The notes under the pieces: model-generated
Told to the model about the DNA's origin: nothing
Databases searched by the model: none
What the model saw: the letters and a program-made list of their open reading frames with translations, nothing else
Translations under genes and position numbers: made by a program
Part shown: one piece after another, positions 40,445-53,913 of the stretch
Layout of the letters: every line of letters starts with the position of its first letter
Numbering within the stretch: position 1 is the stretch's first letter
Assembly: GCA_000507305.1 (NCBI GenBank)
Contig: DF239127.1
Span: 248,001-312,000, forward strand
From: Breviolum minutum Mf 1.05b.01
Lineage: Eukaryota > Sar > Dinophyceae > Suessiales > Symbiodiniaceae
Direction: 5' to 3'
DNA length: 64,000 nucleotides

Positions 40445-41560
40445 TTATATTATGTACATCAGATTATGCACATCATATTTCTAACATGTCACACTTATAT
40501 AAAGGTTACATGTATGCTATACAGTACATGTATGATACTACCTACTTAACCTACTCCTATATCTATGGAGATGTTGCAAATGAAATCAAGACTCACCGTA
40601 GACTTACCATAGTTCCCCTTTGAAATTTGCTTCGGAAACTGCCTTGATCTGCCAGTTTGGAGGCGGTGGCTTTCCCTTGAGCCAATGCCAACAGTTCGTG
40701 GATTCAGCATGGCATCATTCGGCGATTTCGGCCATGATGCTCAAGATTCAAGATGTCCTGAGTCACTTCAGGCGCTGTCCAACTTTTGGTGTAAAGTATC
40801 TCAAATCTAAGTGACTTTGAATCGCAAAAATGAAACGAATTTTACAAACGCTGCCAAACGCTGTCCCCCTCTGGTGCCATCTGCCCTTTACCAGTGGCAA
40901 AGTTTGCAGCTGCGCTGGCCATAGCATTGTGTGCCTCTTTTTATTGCAAAACACCAAAACGCCACGTTGATTGCTTGGAAAAAATCCCGCCTCTGCAGGA
41001 TCATAAGGTCCTGCAGCAGGGATCAGCAAAAGTCGCAAGAGCCGCATGATTGGCAAAGGCGCCTGAAAACGATGCCATGGCGTTCCATCAGTCCAAAAAT
41101 CCGATGACCAGATCCGTGAAAAAGCAATTTGAATCATTCATCTGTTCATATCTTTTCCACCTGGCCTTTTCTTGGCTGTAATATGCTGTAATATCCTTTC
41201 ATAATGATTTAAATGCCTTTGACTATAGTTTAAAAAACTCCTTTTCCAATTAATTCTACTCCAAACTGGTGCGGAGCAACTGATCAATGTGTCGGGAGTT
41301 TGCGGGCTACGCAAGGAACGGCAATGCCCATATATACATAAACAATCATAAACATATACCTCCTTGAGCCTGTCTCCCGAACCCCCGAGTGCCGCGCCCA
41401 CAGGGGCGCATCCACGAAATTGCCATGGCTAATGCCATTGAAATGCCATGCGCCAGACCACGGCCGCGCCTGCGATACATGTTCAAAGTGACGTTGGGTC
41501 TTGAACACAAAAGTCATGCATCCACCTCGCCACCGGCAGAGACCTTACGCACGACACTCC
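40200..41560 (-). CDS. Unrecognised exons between esterase and phosphorylase
   Basis: Coding-like minus segments include STNCWHWLKGKPPPPNWQIK (about 40640-40710) and PIMRLLRLLLIPAAGPYDPA followed by EAGFFPSN (about 40970-41060), the latter hydrophobic like a signal or anchor. The region at about 40345-40620 is AT-rich with a GA repeat and shows no exon. Linkage and function unknown. Confidence 0.25.
40417..40444. repeat. GA dinucleotide microsatellite
   Basis: GAGAGA run following a TATATA run. Confidence 0.9.
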
Positions 41561-41729
41561 TTAGAATCAGACTTCGTAATTTGCACATAGTTTTAAGTTA
41601 AGAGTTTTCACATCCGGCATCCGAAAATCTGCTGCAAATCTTTGCCAAACATATGGATTTCATCTGAGAGTCACTAAATTCGAGATGCCAGCATACTCAT
41701 CACCAACAATGGCAAAAACCTTACATCAA

Positions 41730-42130
41730 ATTGAGAGAGCAAGCTTATCTTACATGGTGCTGGGTGCAAATTTCGAAGGGTCCGCACATTGACTCCTGTT
41801 GGGCCCATAAAAAGGTTGGCTTTTGAAACTTCCTGCTTGCTGTCAGGGAAGCTGGCTGCGTTAACGGTGGCATTTCTGATCCGACGGCTGGATCATGCAA
41901 GACCTAAGCAGGTGATGCGGTGATCCGGATGATGAAATGGCAAGGCTTCCAGGCTGTTTTGCCAAGGCGCTAAAGCACTAAATAATTGTGGAGCTGCACT
42001 TGCTGCCAAAATGGCCGTGGGACCACCATAGCCTAGTGGGGCTGAAGGGAAGTGTCCGTATCTTATGGGATGGGTGCTGCATGAGCATACTAAAGAGATT
42101 TGAAAAGGCTATCGCAAAGAATCAGCGACG

Positions 42131-42185
<55 letters not shown>

Positions 42186-43640
42186 AAAGGGTCTAGTCAA
42201 AGATAAAATGTGTTGGATCTTGCCCGAGGCACTGTGTCCTCCAACCAGAATATTTTGCTTATCTCCTCCAAGCTCATCAACCAAGCCATCAGCGAGAAGT
42301 GCCTTTGTTACCTGCAATAGGTGTTGTAAGTTGAAAACGTGCCTAAGGATGTGTCCGAACCTGAAATCTGAGAGTAGTAGAATATACACTAATATTTATA
42401 TATTTTTGATTATTTTTGTTCCTATCACTTCAAATCTACGGGTTGGATCTTGTCACATCTCACGCCCCCGGGGAAAATCTGAAATCGAAGATAATTGGAG
42501 TGGCCTGTACAAGCTCTTGTGCTCGATAGCGCACACCTAGCTGGCTGCTTGTGAGGCTAAATGGCCGTGGATTAGAGTCATCCCCAGTGGATGCTGAACC
42601 ATCTTGATGCTCCACGCTGATAACGATCCTGGGCAGCACAAAGTGGCACCAAGCTGAAGCGGACTTAGCCTTCCGGCAATTGTTAAAAATTCCATCTCTT
42701 GCCTAGCATAGCCCGTGCGTTTGTCAAGTGACAGTCCATAGCTTGCAATCTGCCTGCAACAGGAAGGAGCCCATTGGCACTGCCCAGGCTCCAAAAAAAA
42801 AACAAAACAAAGCGTCATGCAAAAAGAAGTGCTGCGTGTTGCCGCATGTTTCCAAACTCCGGTGCCTGAGAAAATAAGTGCCCATGTCCATGTTTCCTGC
42901 CAAACAGGGCTTGCACGGCCCCATTCCATCGAACTTAAATCGTCAGCCGATTAGCGAACAGCACAGGGCACTATCTGGACTTCTGATGACTTCTGAGCAT
43001 CGGTTCGGACTTGATTGAGACTCAGATATGGCCAAAGAGCAGCTTCCAGCCTCCCTGACCATGAGAGTATACCAAGATGGGGTGTTTTTCTGATGTTGAG
43101 GCTGGCGCATCCTTGGGGAGAAGCATGCCCTCCACTAGCTGGTAGGAATCCACTAGAAAATCTTAATTCTTCAATTGCCATGGACAGCTGGCACTGGCAG
43201 CTGTCCTCCCAGCATCCCGAAGTCGCAGCACCCAAGTGCTCCAATAAGAAGCCAGGAAAAAACACTAAGCCTGCCATAGCATCCTTGGAGTCATTGGCGG
43301 TTATGTGGGCCAGCACCAATGTCCATGGAGGGAACCCGGCTTCAGGTTCTATATGGTGCTAATCAACCACTGGACCCCCCCCAACAAAAAAATATGGTCT
43401 TTGTCTATGGCATCTTCAATCTGACACTTCTGTTCATGCCGAATTCCAGGTGCAGCCTGGCTTCCGAAGTCTGCCGCCCTTCTGACAAGTAAGGGGCTTC
43501 CTTTCCATTTGGCTCTGCAGGATAAAGCACTCGACACCGCAACCCTGCTAGGCGAAGGACCCGAGAACCCACGGCACTGAAGGGACCTTTCGCCAAGGAA
43601 TCCACATGAAGGGTTTCAATCACATGATTTGGAAACATGT
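41730..43640 (-). CDS. PAF-acetylhydrolase-like serine esterase
   Basis: Alpha/beta-hydrolase pieces occur in family order. The upstream exon (about 43450-43640) has LAKGPFSAVGSRVLRLAGLR then CRVLYPAEP, matching the GPFxVGxxxL...VxxWYPA opening. Next, VISVEHQDGSASTGDD (about 42570-42640) matches the family's VEHRDGSA. The exon at about 42222-42330 reads LADGLVDELGGDKQNILVGG then HSASGKI, placing the nucleophile serine in a GHSASG elbow in place of the common GHSFGG. A downstream segment (about 41755-41850) has SKANLFMGPTGVNVRTL. PAF-acetylhydrolases cleave short sn-2 acyl chains from phospholipids; the real substrate here is unknown. The catalytic Asp/His exons were not identified. A CAA microsatellite at 42128-42187 is intronic. 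Confidence 0.6.
42128..42187. repeat. CAA microsatellite
   Basis: Twenty CAA units with one ATC interruption. Confidence 0.95.
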
Positions 43641-44049
43641 AAGGCTTGTGAGGCATGTGTTTTTTTCTGATTCACTCATTGAAAATGTGCTAACATAGCA
43701 ATGCCTCCACAACACGATATATCACCCAATATTCTGCTGACATCTGACATCAGTGGTGCAGGAAAATCAACACTTCCAGTTTGTCTGTGACAGCCCTGGT
43801 AGCAATGGACATTCGCGCCGCGAGCCCCCGCCCTGTAGTTCTGGGCGTCGAGGTTGGTTGATCACTGCCAGCTTTGCTCCAGTGTAGAAGGCTGCAGCAG
43901 CGGCTACCGCCGTGCCTGTGTGCCATACATCTCTTGGTGTTTGAAGGGAAAGTATTACATTTTTGTGGGGCTACAAACCTATCTGAACAAGCTTTACTCC
44001 ACCCAACAGGTTGCCACCTTTGCTAGCAACATCCCCCATGACGTCTCTA

Positions 44050-44710
44050 TACGTCTCTCAAACCTGCTGTCTGTAGGAGACTTTGCCCCCACTCTGCTAG
44101 AACATCTCTACGACCAGCATCATCTGGAAGACCATCACCTTGCCAAGGGACCGCTCCAACAAGTGCCAATGATGAGCAAGTATTTAACCCTGGAAATCCC
44201 AACCAAGCTTGCAACACATGATAGGCATGGGATATTGTTTCCTTACTTTCGTATTCAGCCCCTCCTGTCATCATTAAACTGAAACAGTCAAGACCTGAGT
44301 CAAACATACATCCATCAAATCCATCCAATTCAATTGTTTGCACACCTTTTCCGGATGCCTCTTTGCACACGTGGTACTCTCTCCAGCTTCTGCCTTTCAA
44401 AGCTCCCAGATTTGCCGATGCCGGGTGCAACCCAACATGACCGGGCAGGATGCTGGGATGGCTGGGTACCCCAGGTTTGCAACCTCGCTTTCTTCAGGTT
44501 CAGCTGGGAAACATGCGAAAAAATCTCCGCAAAGTTTGGTTGAGAACTGAACTGTGAAGCCATGTACAAATGGATAGATTCTGAAAAGGCTGGGTCATAA
44601 GTCATAAGAGTCAATAGGCAGGTGGCAAGAAGAAAAGAATTCCCGATCTGGCAGCCACCCGCCATGACTTCGGTGAAGGGTGAACCCTCTGGAATGGCGC
44701 CATGCAACAG
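44050..44710 (-). CDS. Unrecognised exon upstream of the esterase
   Basis: A long open minus frame (about 44330-44707) contains ESIHLYMASQFSSQPNFAEI followed by FSHVSQLNLKKARLQTWG, and a second frame reads LVGAVPWQGDGLPDDAGRRD (about 44050-44170). Both are coding-like; they could be 5' exons of the esterase or a separate gene. No family recognised. Confidence 0.3.
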
Positions 44711-45147
44711 CTGACTGGCTTAAAATCTTTGCATGCATTCTGCCTATCCATGTCTGGATGCATGCCCATGTATAAATACTGCGATGTCATTTGTATGTGG
44801 CATATATTACGTCCTATACCTTCATGAATGCAAAAGCCGTCAAAGGCTTGGTGATCTGTATGATTTTGCTGCTTCTCTTATCTGGTCTCTCCTTTCCTGC
44901 TACGTGTAACTGGCCAATCGTCGGGCCGAAACATCTCAGAAATCCTGAGCTGAAAGACTTTGAGTGTGACCGTTGCCAAAATCCCCGGAGAAGCTACGCC
45001 CAATGAGGGGCTGTTCGAAAAGCTTCGACAAGTGCTCAGTCATCCAATTTCAATACACATACACAAGACTACATAAACATGAAATATGTATGATACTATT
45101 GTAATAAAAGCTAAGCTTAAGATAATGTTATGTTTTGTAGTCTATCA

Positions 45148-45195
45148 AAAAATATTCCAAAAATATTCCAAAAATATTTCAAAAATATTTCAAAA
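45148..45195. repeat. AAAATATTCCA/AAAATATTTCA 11-mer tandem repeat
   Basis: Four imperfect 11-bp units. Confidence 0.85.
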
Positions 45196-45379
45196 AGAGC
45201 CCAACAAACATCCCTGCTGCTGGCCGCGCGAACCGCACTTTACGCCGCGATCAAGCAAGCTAAGCTAAGCAATTATTTTAAGGTGCCGGCAACTTTGGCA
45301 AGCAATAAAACAGCGGTGGAAATGCAGCTATTCGCCGCACTCCCTGATTGCAAACACATCCATAGAAGCAATCTGTGAA

Positions 45380-48327
45380 TTGTCACCCCCCTGGTCTGCC
45401 CTACCCCAAGAAATCACACGACCATCAGCTCTGATAGCTGAAAATGCGTGCCTGGAGCTGCATATGGTTACCACATCTCCTTAGGTGAAGGGCCCGCAAG
45501 GTGCCCTAACTTTTGTGTAAAATTCTGAAGATCAGTGGAGCTAGAGTATACTCAGTATATCTAAAACATCCTCAAACAAAAATGTTCAACAAGTTAACTA
45601 AGTTCCCACCTCTCGTTTTATCTCCCAAGTTTCTTAGCTGACATTGAACAGCACTGCTGTCACCACCAATGTCAGCCCTTCCCCACGTAACAATCCTTCC
45701 GTCAGATCGGAGAGCTGCAAAGGCGCTTTCTGCTGCAACGACTTGACAAACCTCGTACAGCTCATCCTGACAAGTTGAGATTTAAAAGAACAGGAGACCT
45801 AGGAAAGCCCTGGATTTTACACAACGACATTAGTAATTTAATGAATTAGATTGAGTTTAGTGTATAATCTATATTTTTATACATTTTTTATATACAGGTG
45901 CTGTCTGAATATCAATGTAAGTAGCGGATTCTTAAACAAAAATTGGTTACTCTGATTGGTTTACGTTTTATCTTTTTTGCAAACTTTTTCCCAGCATTCA
46001 GTGGAGAGCATTTCAGTGCCTTACCTGAACAGAGCTGCTATCGCCACCAGCACCCGGTTGACCCCAGGTGATGACTTTGCCATCTGTTCGTAAAGCTGCG
46101 AATGAGCTGGCGGTACCCCGGACGAGCTGCACATCATACAGTTGGGACTTCACCGCACTGGTGTTACTTCCGAGTTTGGGATTGCCCCATGTAACGACTG
46201 AGCCATCATTTTTGATGGCTGCAAATGCCAGGTCCACTGCTGCAATGTCATAAACGTCATACAATTCATCTTGCACATCATAGCTGTCACCACCAGCAAT
46301 GTCACAACCCCAGGTGATGACTCGACCATCATGGCGAACCGCTGCGAACGAACGGAGGTTGGAAAAAAGACATTTCACAGACTGCAGTTGATCCTGAATC
46401 TGGGTGATATTTGTTGCTTCTACATCACCTCCCCATGTGATCACACGACCATCTGCCCGGACAGCTGCGAAAGCTCCACATGTCGCACGTACCTCAATAA
46501 TGCTGTGAAGCTCATCTTGCACGTGGCTGCTATCACCGCCACAGCCAGGGCTTCCCCAGGTGACAACATGACCATCCTAAGCCCGGCACAGACTTTGCGC
46601 ACTTTGCATTGCATTTATATCAAATATGTCCGTCACTCAGTGTCTGTCTAGTAACTAATATGTTTATTATATAGGGTTTCTGTTGGGTGGCTGGACATGA
46701 AAGAAGCTGGCGGTTTTTAATGGTCCAAGTTGCATTCCGGATTGCTGCAAATGCACCCTCAATGACTGGCCGGTACCTGGACAATCAGCATTTAGACATT
46801 GAGATGTGTGTTTTTGCAAGTTGTTTCGGTGGCTGTTGGGCGTTTCACAGGGGTTCACATAGTGACATCGCGTAGGCAAGTCAAATCCTGTAATGTATAG
46901 TATATATCATATAGCATATTAGCACTATATATAGGTGTTTTTCAAATCCTTTGGAATCTTTTTTAATCTTTTTTATGCATTTACAGCACTGTGGGCGTTA
47001 TCATGCGGTATCTGCAAAACATCTGCTAGAAAAATGAATTAAGACATGGCACGGGGGAACATTGCCAGGACAAATGTGCGCAACGTCTTGCAGTTGCCCT
47101 TGTACTTTCCGGCAATTGCCTCCACAGTCGGGATTTCCCCAAGTCACCACAGTGCCATCGCACCGAATTGCCTCGCAATCAATGCGTCACTTGGACAAAT
47201 TGATGAGAAAAAAAAGCTAGCATTTCGCCCAAAAAATTGGTGCTTTGTAGAGATTTTTCTCCTTTTCCAAGGGATGTTTTCAGGTTCCATTCCATCTTAG
47301 TTTTTTTGGGGGGGTGGTTTTGCAAAGTGTTTTTGGTCATAGATCCAAATAAGATCACCTGAGGCCATGACTGCAAAGGCACCGCAGTTTGCAACGACCT
47401 TTGCCACATCTTTCAGTTGAGGCTGCGCTCGATGGCCTTAGCCGCCATGAAGCTATATCTATCAATTTCATTTTTCAAAAAAAAAAGTAACAAAGGTACG
47501 AAAACTCGCAACTACCGACAACAAGTCTATATATCCTTTATAATTCAACATGAACTTCATCATCTATTAGTCTATATCCAACTCTGCCTGCTGACATCAT
47601 TTCATCTCAAGTCGCAGTCTCCGCCAAAGCTCGGGTGGCCCCAGCAGTTCACCTCACCATCTGCACGCAGAACGGCAAAGCCTCGTGCACCACGATCACC
47701 AATAAGTTGTGCCGAGCGCACCACAGCCGTCACCTGAGCTGTCGATGCGGGTTCACCCACAGCCGTCACTAGGGTCCCACTCACGAATCTGTATCATTTG
47801 TGTATCTGCCCATTTTGATCTACCACTATCAATAGAATGACATGACATTTCTGGTACTTTTTTCAGGCAAGAAGCTGAAGATCCTTCTCGCAGACCGACC
47901 TGTCCAAACTGTTTGCATGACATGTGGATATCCCAATGAAGTTGATGGCCTGGAAAACCCCCCTGCCTCCCGTACTCGATTCCAGGGCTTCAAAAGTGTT
48001 CCAGCAGGATCCACTAACCTGAGTGAAATGACTCCATGCAACAAAACCCAAGTAACAGATTCCAAGATCCTCTAGGCTCAGTCAAACGGAACAGTGTGTA
48101 TAATGTGTGAAGTGTCTTGGAGTATTTTGATTGTACTACAGTAAGTGCATGCATCGAAACTTACACAAACATGGCCCATGGCCCATGGCTTTTGAATCAG
48201 GCGACGCATAAAGTCCAATTTTGAGATTCTTCTGCGCCTCCCTCTTGATGTGGTCCATCCGAGTCTCCCCTTGGACTCGGATGCTGGTGTTCTGCCCACT
48301 CAGCAGCGTCACAGCGATGTGAAACAT
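45380..48327 (-). CDS. Ubiquitin-like domain plus RCC1-type repeat protein
   Basis: Starts MFHIAVTLLSGQNTSIRVQG at 48327, followed by RMDHIKREAQKNLKIGL, a ubiquitin-like beta-hairpin and helix. The domain continues in exons at about 47970-48036 (LVDPAGTLLKPWNRVREAG) and 47700-47784 (GTLVTAVGE). Then come about eleven RCC1-like units of the form AFAAVRADGRVITWG plus GGDSS: at about 47650, 47360 (degenerate), 47130, 46730 (partial), 46560, 46450, 46330, 46200, 46070, 45690 and 45420. The 46013-46522 exon alone holds four complete units. RCC1-type propellers bind proteins or nucleotides; without an HECT or other domain the role is unknown. Each unit is closer to its neighbours than to classical RCC1, suggesting internal duplication. 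The stop near 45380 is approximate. Confidence 0.75.
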
Positions 48328-49519
48328 GGAAGAACATGTGCGGGGCTCTGACGTGGACGGTGTGCTTCAACAACCTTAGATGCGTTCTCCTGTGTTCTAC
48401 TTCCCTGAGAGAACCAATTGCTGCAGAGTGTTGGATGAATATTTGGGTATACTGATGTGTACCCTTCAAAGTCATATTATCGATAAGAAGTCATGTTCCG
48501 CTTCTCACGCTTTGAGCCTGTTCGCTGCAAGATCTGCATCGATGGTTCGTTAAAAGGGATGCTTCATATTCATTGAGGAAATTGCATCTTGACTCGAGAC
48601 CCCTATGGGTCAAATCTCCAACAGCGCTGCCCTTTTGTCCATGCCAGCCAATGTTCACAAACTTCAGCTACAAAGGCTGCTCACCTTTGGTTTGCCACCA
48701 GCCTGCCATGCACCAAGCAGAACATTTTGACATATAGCAACAACACATGCCTATGGCTCAAGATTATCCAAAGGACCACTAACTTGATGATATTAAATTA
48801 TGATATCTAGTCAGTCAGCATTCTTAGATCCATTTTGGGGATCCAACAATCTTTTATATAGCCAAATTTCATCACATGTCCACATCCAAATATCAAATCA
48901 TTCTTTAAAAAAACACTCCTTTTTAGACTCTGATCTGGCCACTTGCGTGGTCCCAAGCGACAGCTGAACAACTCTGAGCAATTCGGCCCATTTTTCACGG
49001 AATCTGGATGAAAGCACGCTGAAGAAAACTACTGGGGGCAATTTAAAAAAAACAAACCAACCCTGATAATCTGATAAAACCAATGAATCAATGAAGCTGC
49101 GGCATTTGTGGACTCACTGGTGGCCAGCTTTTTTCAACACCATCAGTGATGGAGCTCAGTGGAGATGAGTTGTGGAAAAATATGTCTCACCTGAGATACC
49201 ATAGTGACAGGGGGGCAAAATGAGGCATTCATGGTGAAAAGGTCACATTGAAACTGATGTCTTGCTGAATGATATCTCCAAAACTCCAAACTAAGGTGCT
49301 CAAGGGGCTTGCGGGGGGGTGCATAGTCAGCAAATCCAATCCAGTCAGATTAGTTCGTTTTACTCTTGCCCATATAACTTCAAGATAGAAAAAGTATAGA
49401 ACTAAGCCAACAAATTACTGTGATTCAACATCTATTCCAAAAGTTTCCAAGAAAAATATCAAAATTGCCAATCCTATCCAAAATTATCTCATCATCCAAA
49501 ACCAAAATTATCCACGAGT

Positions 49520-51543
49520 CACACTTTTGCCATCGCCATATGGTGGAGCTGCTGCCAACCCGCGAAGGTCAAGGTAGCGCAAGGTGGCACCAGCACTGGA
49601 GGCTGACAGGGCCTCAAAGGGTGGTTTTTTTTCCGGCGATTTTTGGGGTGAAGGGACCCACCCAACCACCCCTTTTCCCCCAGCCTCCACAGCTGAAGAG
49701 GTGACATTGAGGTTTCCAAAAAAGCTCAACCAATGTAAGCCTGAAACACAGGTTGATGCATAGAGACTGGTGGCATTGGAATGCAATGGAGGTGCTTGGT
49801 TGGAAATTTGTGGAGGTGATCTGATGACAGGTGGTCCTTCTCGGAATATTTTTCAGTCAAAAGGCGGGTGCAATATTTTGCAATAGCCAGCATGGTTGCA
49901 TCGGTAAGAGCACAGCACCACGTCAAATTGAATGTCTGCAAAACTCCTGTGCAAAGCAGGTACGCCTGCTGCCCAAATGGTTGTGACACGTTGTGACATT
50001 CAATTCGATAGGCGGTCCTTTAGGCAAAATATTGTTTTCCCGTCCCCTTTGGTTTGTATCTTTATCTGGGTCGGCCTGATGGTCCCCGTCAACATGACAC
50101 TATATCAAGAAGCTCCCATCTTTGTAGCCATGCGAAGCCCAATTGCCAAAGTCTGTAAAGTCCTGTCTCGGCATGAGCAAGAAAAGCTATGATAGCATCA
50201 TCCTCACAGCGGCAGCCACAAAGATCCAGCTCGGTCAAAAACGGCAGCCTGATCGCAAGACTTCAGAAATTACCATTCTATTTGGGTCCTATAGAAAAAG
50301 GACTGTGATGCATTAATAATATGTATACAATATTAGCATTTACTATCTATACTGAAATAGAATAGACAATGATAATACAGCATAGAGAAAAAATCTAGAA
50401 CATAGAAAAGAATGTGGAATAGAATGGAGAATCATAGAATTCTGAATGGGGTGTAGAATAAGATGTAGAATAGAATAGAATGTAGAATAAGATGTAGAAT
50501 GGAATCTAGACTATGCAATAGAATACAAAATAAAAAAGAGAATGGAATAAAGAATGCGATAGACTATAGTAAAATATAGAAAAGGATTTAGAATTGAATT
50601 TTGAATTACAGTATCATGTTTTCCAGTGAAAAATAAAATATAGAATTCACAAATCTGCCAACAAAACAAAAGGACGCCTTGCGATGACTACTCTGAAGTT
50701 ACCCACCTTTGAAGTCCAGTGAAGGCTGAAGGGTTTAACTGCGCCATGGCATAAAGGCGAAAGACTCGCAACTCTGAGAGATTCTCGCAAACCAAAGTGA
50801 TTCCCATATCGCTGACCTCTCCAAAAACGGCATTTTTAGTCAAGCCTAGATGCAAAACTAAAATTTGTTGGGCATCAGCTTCAGTATGCTTACATGAGTC
50901 TTACATCAGCTTCCAGTATGCTTAAATCAAAGTTGCTTTAGGTCCGGTTGCAGGATATTTCACAAATTGTGGTAACTTATGGTGGCTTTGACGACATGGT
51001 TCAACACCACTGCGCCTTCGGGCATCGGGTCAAGTCTAAGATCTTCAGTTGTGGCGCACGGCCGATGATTCGCTGCACCGTCTCATCACCCAGGAATTTG
51101 CAACCACTGAAGCAAAGCTCCTGCACAAATCATGCCATGCATGGTATACTATGGTATATTTCATGGTCATTTGATGGATATTCCAAACATGTTTACGTAC
51201 CTGCATTTTACGCATACACCTTGAAACTACTCAAATGAACTCAAAATAACTCAACTGTAGCAGGGAAATAGAGAGAAATAGACCCACACCAAGGATTCAC
51301 TGGGATCCTAAAGTGTCTGACATGCAGCAACATGGGAAGTTGCGGATGTGGTGTTACACAAATTGGAGGTGAGAATTCAAGTTGACCAATTGACCTTTGG
51401 GGAGGGTGATAATTGTAGAACCTTCTTGGAACAGGCATTTTTCAAAGGTGCATCTCAACCTTCCAGGGAAGAACCCGCAGCCCATGACTGGCATGACCAA
51501 CAACACCTTCATAAATGTGTGTGTGAAACATATGCGACACCTG

Positions 51544-51578
<35 letters not shown>

Positions 51579-52250
51579 CCACCACCACCACCACCACCAC
51601 AACAACAACAACAACAACCACAACCACAACCACAACCACACAACCACAACCACAACAACCACAAGGACAACGATGACAACGGCAGTAAATCGAAGGCGTT
51701 CAGAAAAAGCATCTCCCAAGAACAGTCTGCCTGCAGCTTTCCGCAGGGCTGTGCCCTCAAGACTTTGCCCAGCCCTTGATCAGTGACCTGAAGGCTGACA
51801 CAACACACTGCTACAAAGCATGGTAACAGATGTATACAAATGTCCGAAAGCTGCCATGGCAATCTCTGGGTGACATTTGATTTAAGTTCCGAGCCCTGAC
51901 ATTCCAGTATATGCTGAAAGATCGTAGGCCCTTACATTTGCTTGCCACTGCTCCAAGACCCTGGCATAGTGTTGTGAGTTGAGATCAGGGTGCTTCAAAT
52001 ATCCATAAACCAATTTCATGCCTTTCATCGCCCACTGTCGCCTCGTCATCAACATCTTGACAGCCGTCCAGGTTCAGGCATTCCAACGCTGGAAGCGATG
52101 GCAGTGCTTTCAGTGTTGTATTGGTTATGGAGCGGCAGAAGGACGCATCGATCTCCCGAATGTTGGCACCTCCCATAGAAACAGCTTGGCTGTTAATATG
52201 GTTAATATGCATCCGCGCTACAAAAATGTGTGAAAATCCCCAATGAATCA
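49520..52250 (-). CDS. Leucine-rich-repeat protein (F-box/AMN1-type LRRs)
   Basis: Cysteine-containing LRRs are spread over exons: NIREIDASFCRSITNTTLKA then LPALECLNLDGCQDVDDEA (about 52030-52170); VTDQGLGKVLRAQPCGKLQ (about 51720-51790); ELCFSGCKFLGDETVQRIIG then APQLKILDLTRCPKAQW (about 51000-51120); SDMGITLVCENLSELRVFRL (about 50710-50815); LPFLTELDLCGCRCEDDAII (about 50180-50255); VLQTFNLTWCCALTDATMLA (about 49870-49960); and ATLRYLDLRGLAA (about 49540-49590). The LxxLxLxxCxxLTDxxLxxI pattern is that of F-box/LRR and AMN1 proteins. No F-box was found, although an exon at about 52920-53100 (GLGEVAKELFCFLPIDATQQ) might supply one. Such proteins usually select substrates for ubiquitin ligases. 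Confidence 0.7.
50380..50620. repeat. Degenerate AGAATAGAAT repeat
   Basis: About 240 bp of imperfect (T)AGAATAGAA units in an LRR intron. Confidence 0.8.
51545..51662. repeat. CAA/CCA microsatellite
   Basis: CAA repeats, then CCA, then mixed CAACCA. It lies between LRR exons and gives Gln/Pro-, Asn/His- and Thr-rich artefact frames on the plus strand. Confidence 0.95.
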
Positions 52251-53913
52251 AGGTCCACGAGTTTCATTCCCCTCAAAAAAAAAACTGTAACTTGTGGGTC
52301 CCTTCCTTGGTGAACAGCTGCCTTGGTCCGTCAAAGGAAGATCTGCTAGCCATAGGAGCACCTCGCATGAAAAATCGTTGGGATTCTGGATTGTTGCCGG
52401 TCACCTCTTAGGACAAGATGGTAAATAAACACCAGTTTTTCTCCAATAAAAATTGGCGCCATCTTCCTGTTTTTGTTGTTTAGCTGAGATCCAATTTTTT
52501 GTCAAATTTCATGTGAGATTGTCCCATAGGAATGTTTTTTCGGGTCAAGCAGGAACCTCCGATGCTTGTGGACCAAACGCTTGCAGCCGCAAGGTGCAAA
52601 GGGATAAACGGCAAAGGCCGCAACAGGGGCCTGGCAAATCATGGGGGAACATGAAGAAACTTGACAAATGGACTTGCCAGCATCAAGTCCATAGTTTCAA
52701 AAAGCAAAAGACGGAAATGCTCAATCTGAGTCAACCATCTTCCTGAGATCAACATCTTCGTTGCCAAACAATCCAACCAAAGGCCTGAAGCATAGGAGAG
52801 TGGAAAGAGATCCTGGGTCGCAAGCCAATGGACCGCAAGATGTCAAAGGTGGGAGTAACTGCCATAAAGATATGTTATCTACAACTAATGAAAACCTGCC
52901 ATCTTAATTCATGCTGTTGAGTGGCATCAATGGGCAAGAAGCAGAATAATTCTTTCGCTACTTCGCCCAGGCCCAGTAGGGAGCACTGGGACATGGCTGT
53001 CGCACATTGCTGCGTCTCTTGCCTATCAAGATGAAAATGTCTCCTTTTTCCTACCCTTTCATGAGGCATCTGTGGATGTATAAGCATACTGTGTACCATT
53101 TGACTATGTGTTGTTCATGCTCAAATGTGGCCTGGATTTAAAGTGCACAACAAATGGGCAAGTGGACATCAACAGTGCAATGTGTGGCATTTGGAGCGCG
53201 AGATTGCCCTGAACCTGCTGAGCTTATGTTGTTCATTCAAAGCCAAGCTTTCACAAAATTGATCCAAAGCTGCTCAACACATTGGTCCACGTCATGGACG
53301 GCTCCACAGTAAGCCATCCGTATGCAGAGGGATCTCTCTTCACGTTTTCTTTGGTCCTCCCATCTCTCCTGAAATTTCGCCAGTGAGACGGTCAGAGTAG
53401 TCAATGAGAAGTTCTTCCCCATCCTGAAAAACATTTGAGAAGCAAGACATCGATGGGTCAAACCCATCAAACAAAATCTGAAAAATCAAGAATCGGAAAA
53501 ATATGCTGTTAATATCTAGATGTATCTAGATCTATGGATAATAAACCTAGAGATAAGCATTGCAGAAGCATTCTTTAATATACAGAAAAGGTAAAGGTGG
53601 CTATCATGGTTTGTCATAATTCCACAATCAATGCGACAAAAATCATCCTTTCAAGATCCCAACCTCAATGAAACGCCGCGCCGCAAAGCGTACACAAACA
53701 CCACCATCATGGTCATCACGTGGCCCATTGTTGGGACATGCATGGAGTGCCTGGTGATCATCCGGGTTACAGGGACAGTGGGTGCCAAAAGAATCTCTCC
53801 CCTTCGTGCGGACTGGTTGCATAAGTCAAGTTGGCGAAGCCCTTGGACCTATCACTGGAAACACTGGAATTTTTGAGTCTTTGGGACTGGGAATCAGATT
53901 TCTTGAGGACTTA

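Noticed and set aside
40675..40684. TTGGCTCAAG resembling the spliced leader end on the minus strand
   Set aside because: It is read as codons for W-L-K in a coding-like exon, so a chance match is likely.
51348..51786. Gln/Pro-rich plus-strand frames
   Set aside because: CAA/CCA microsatellite between LRR exons on the other strand.
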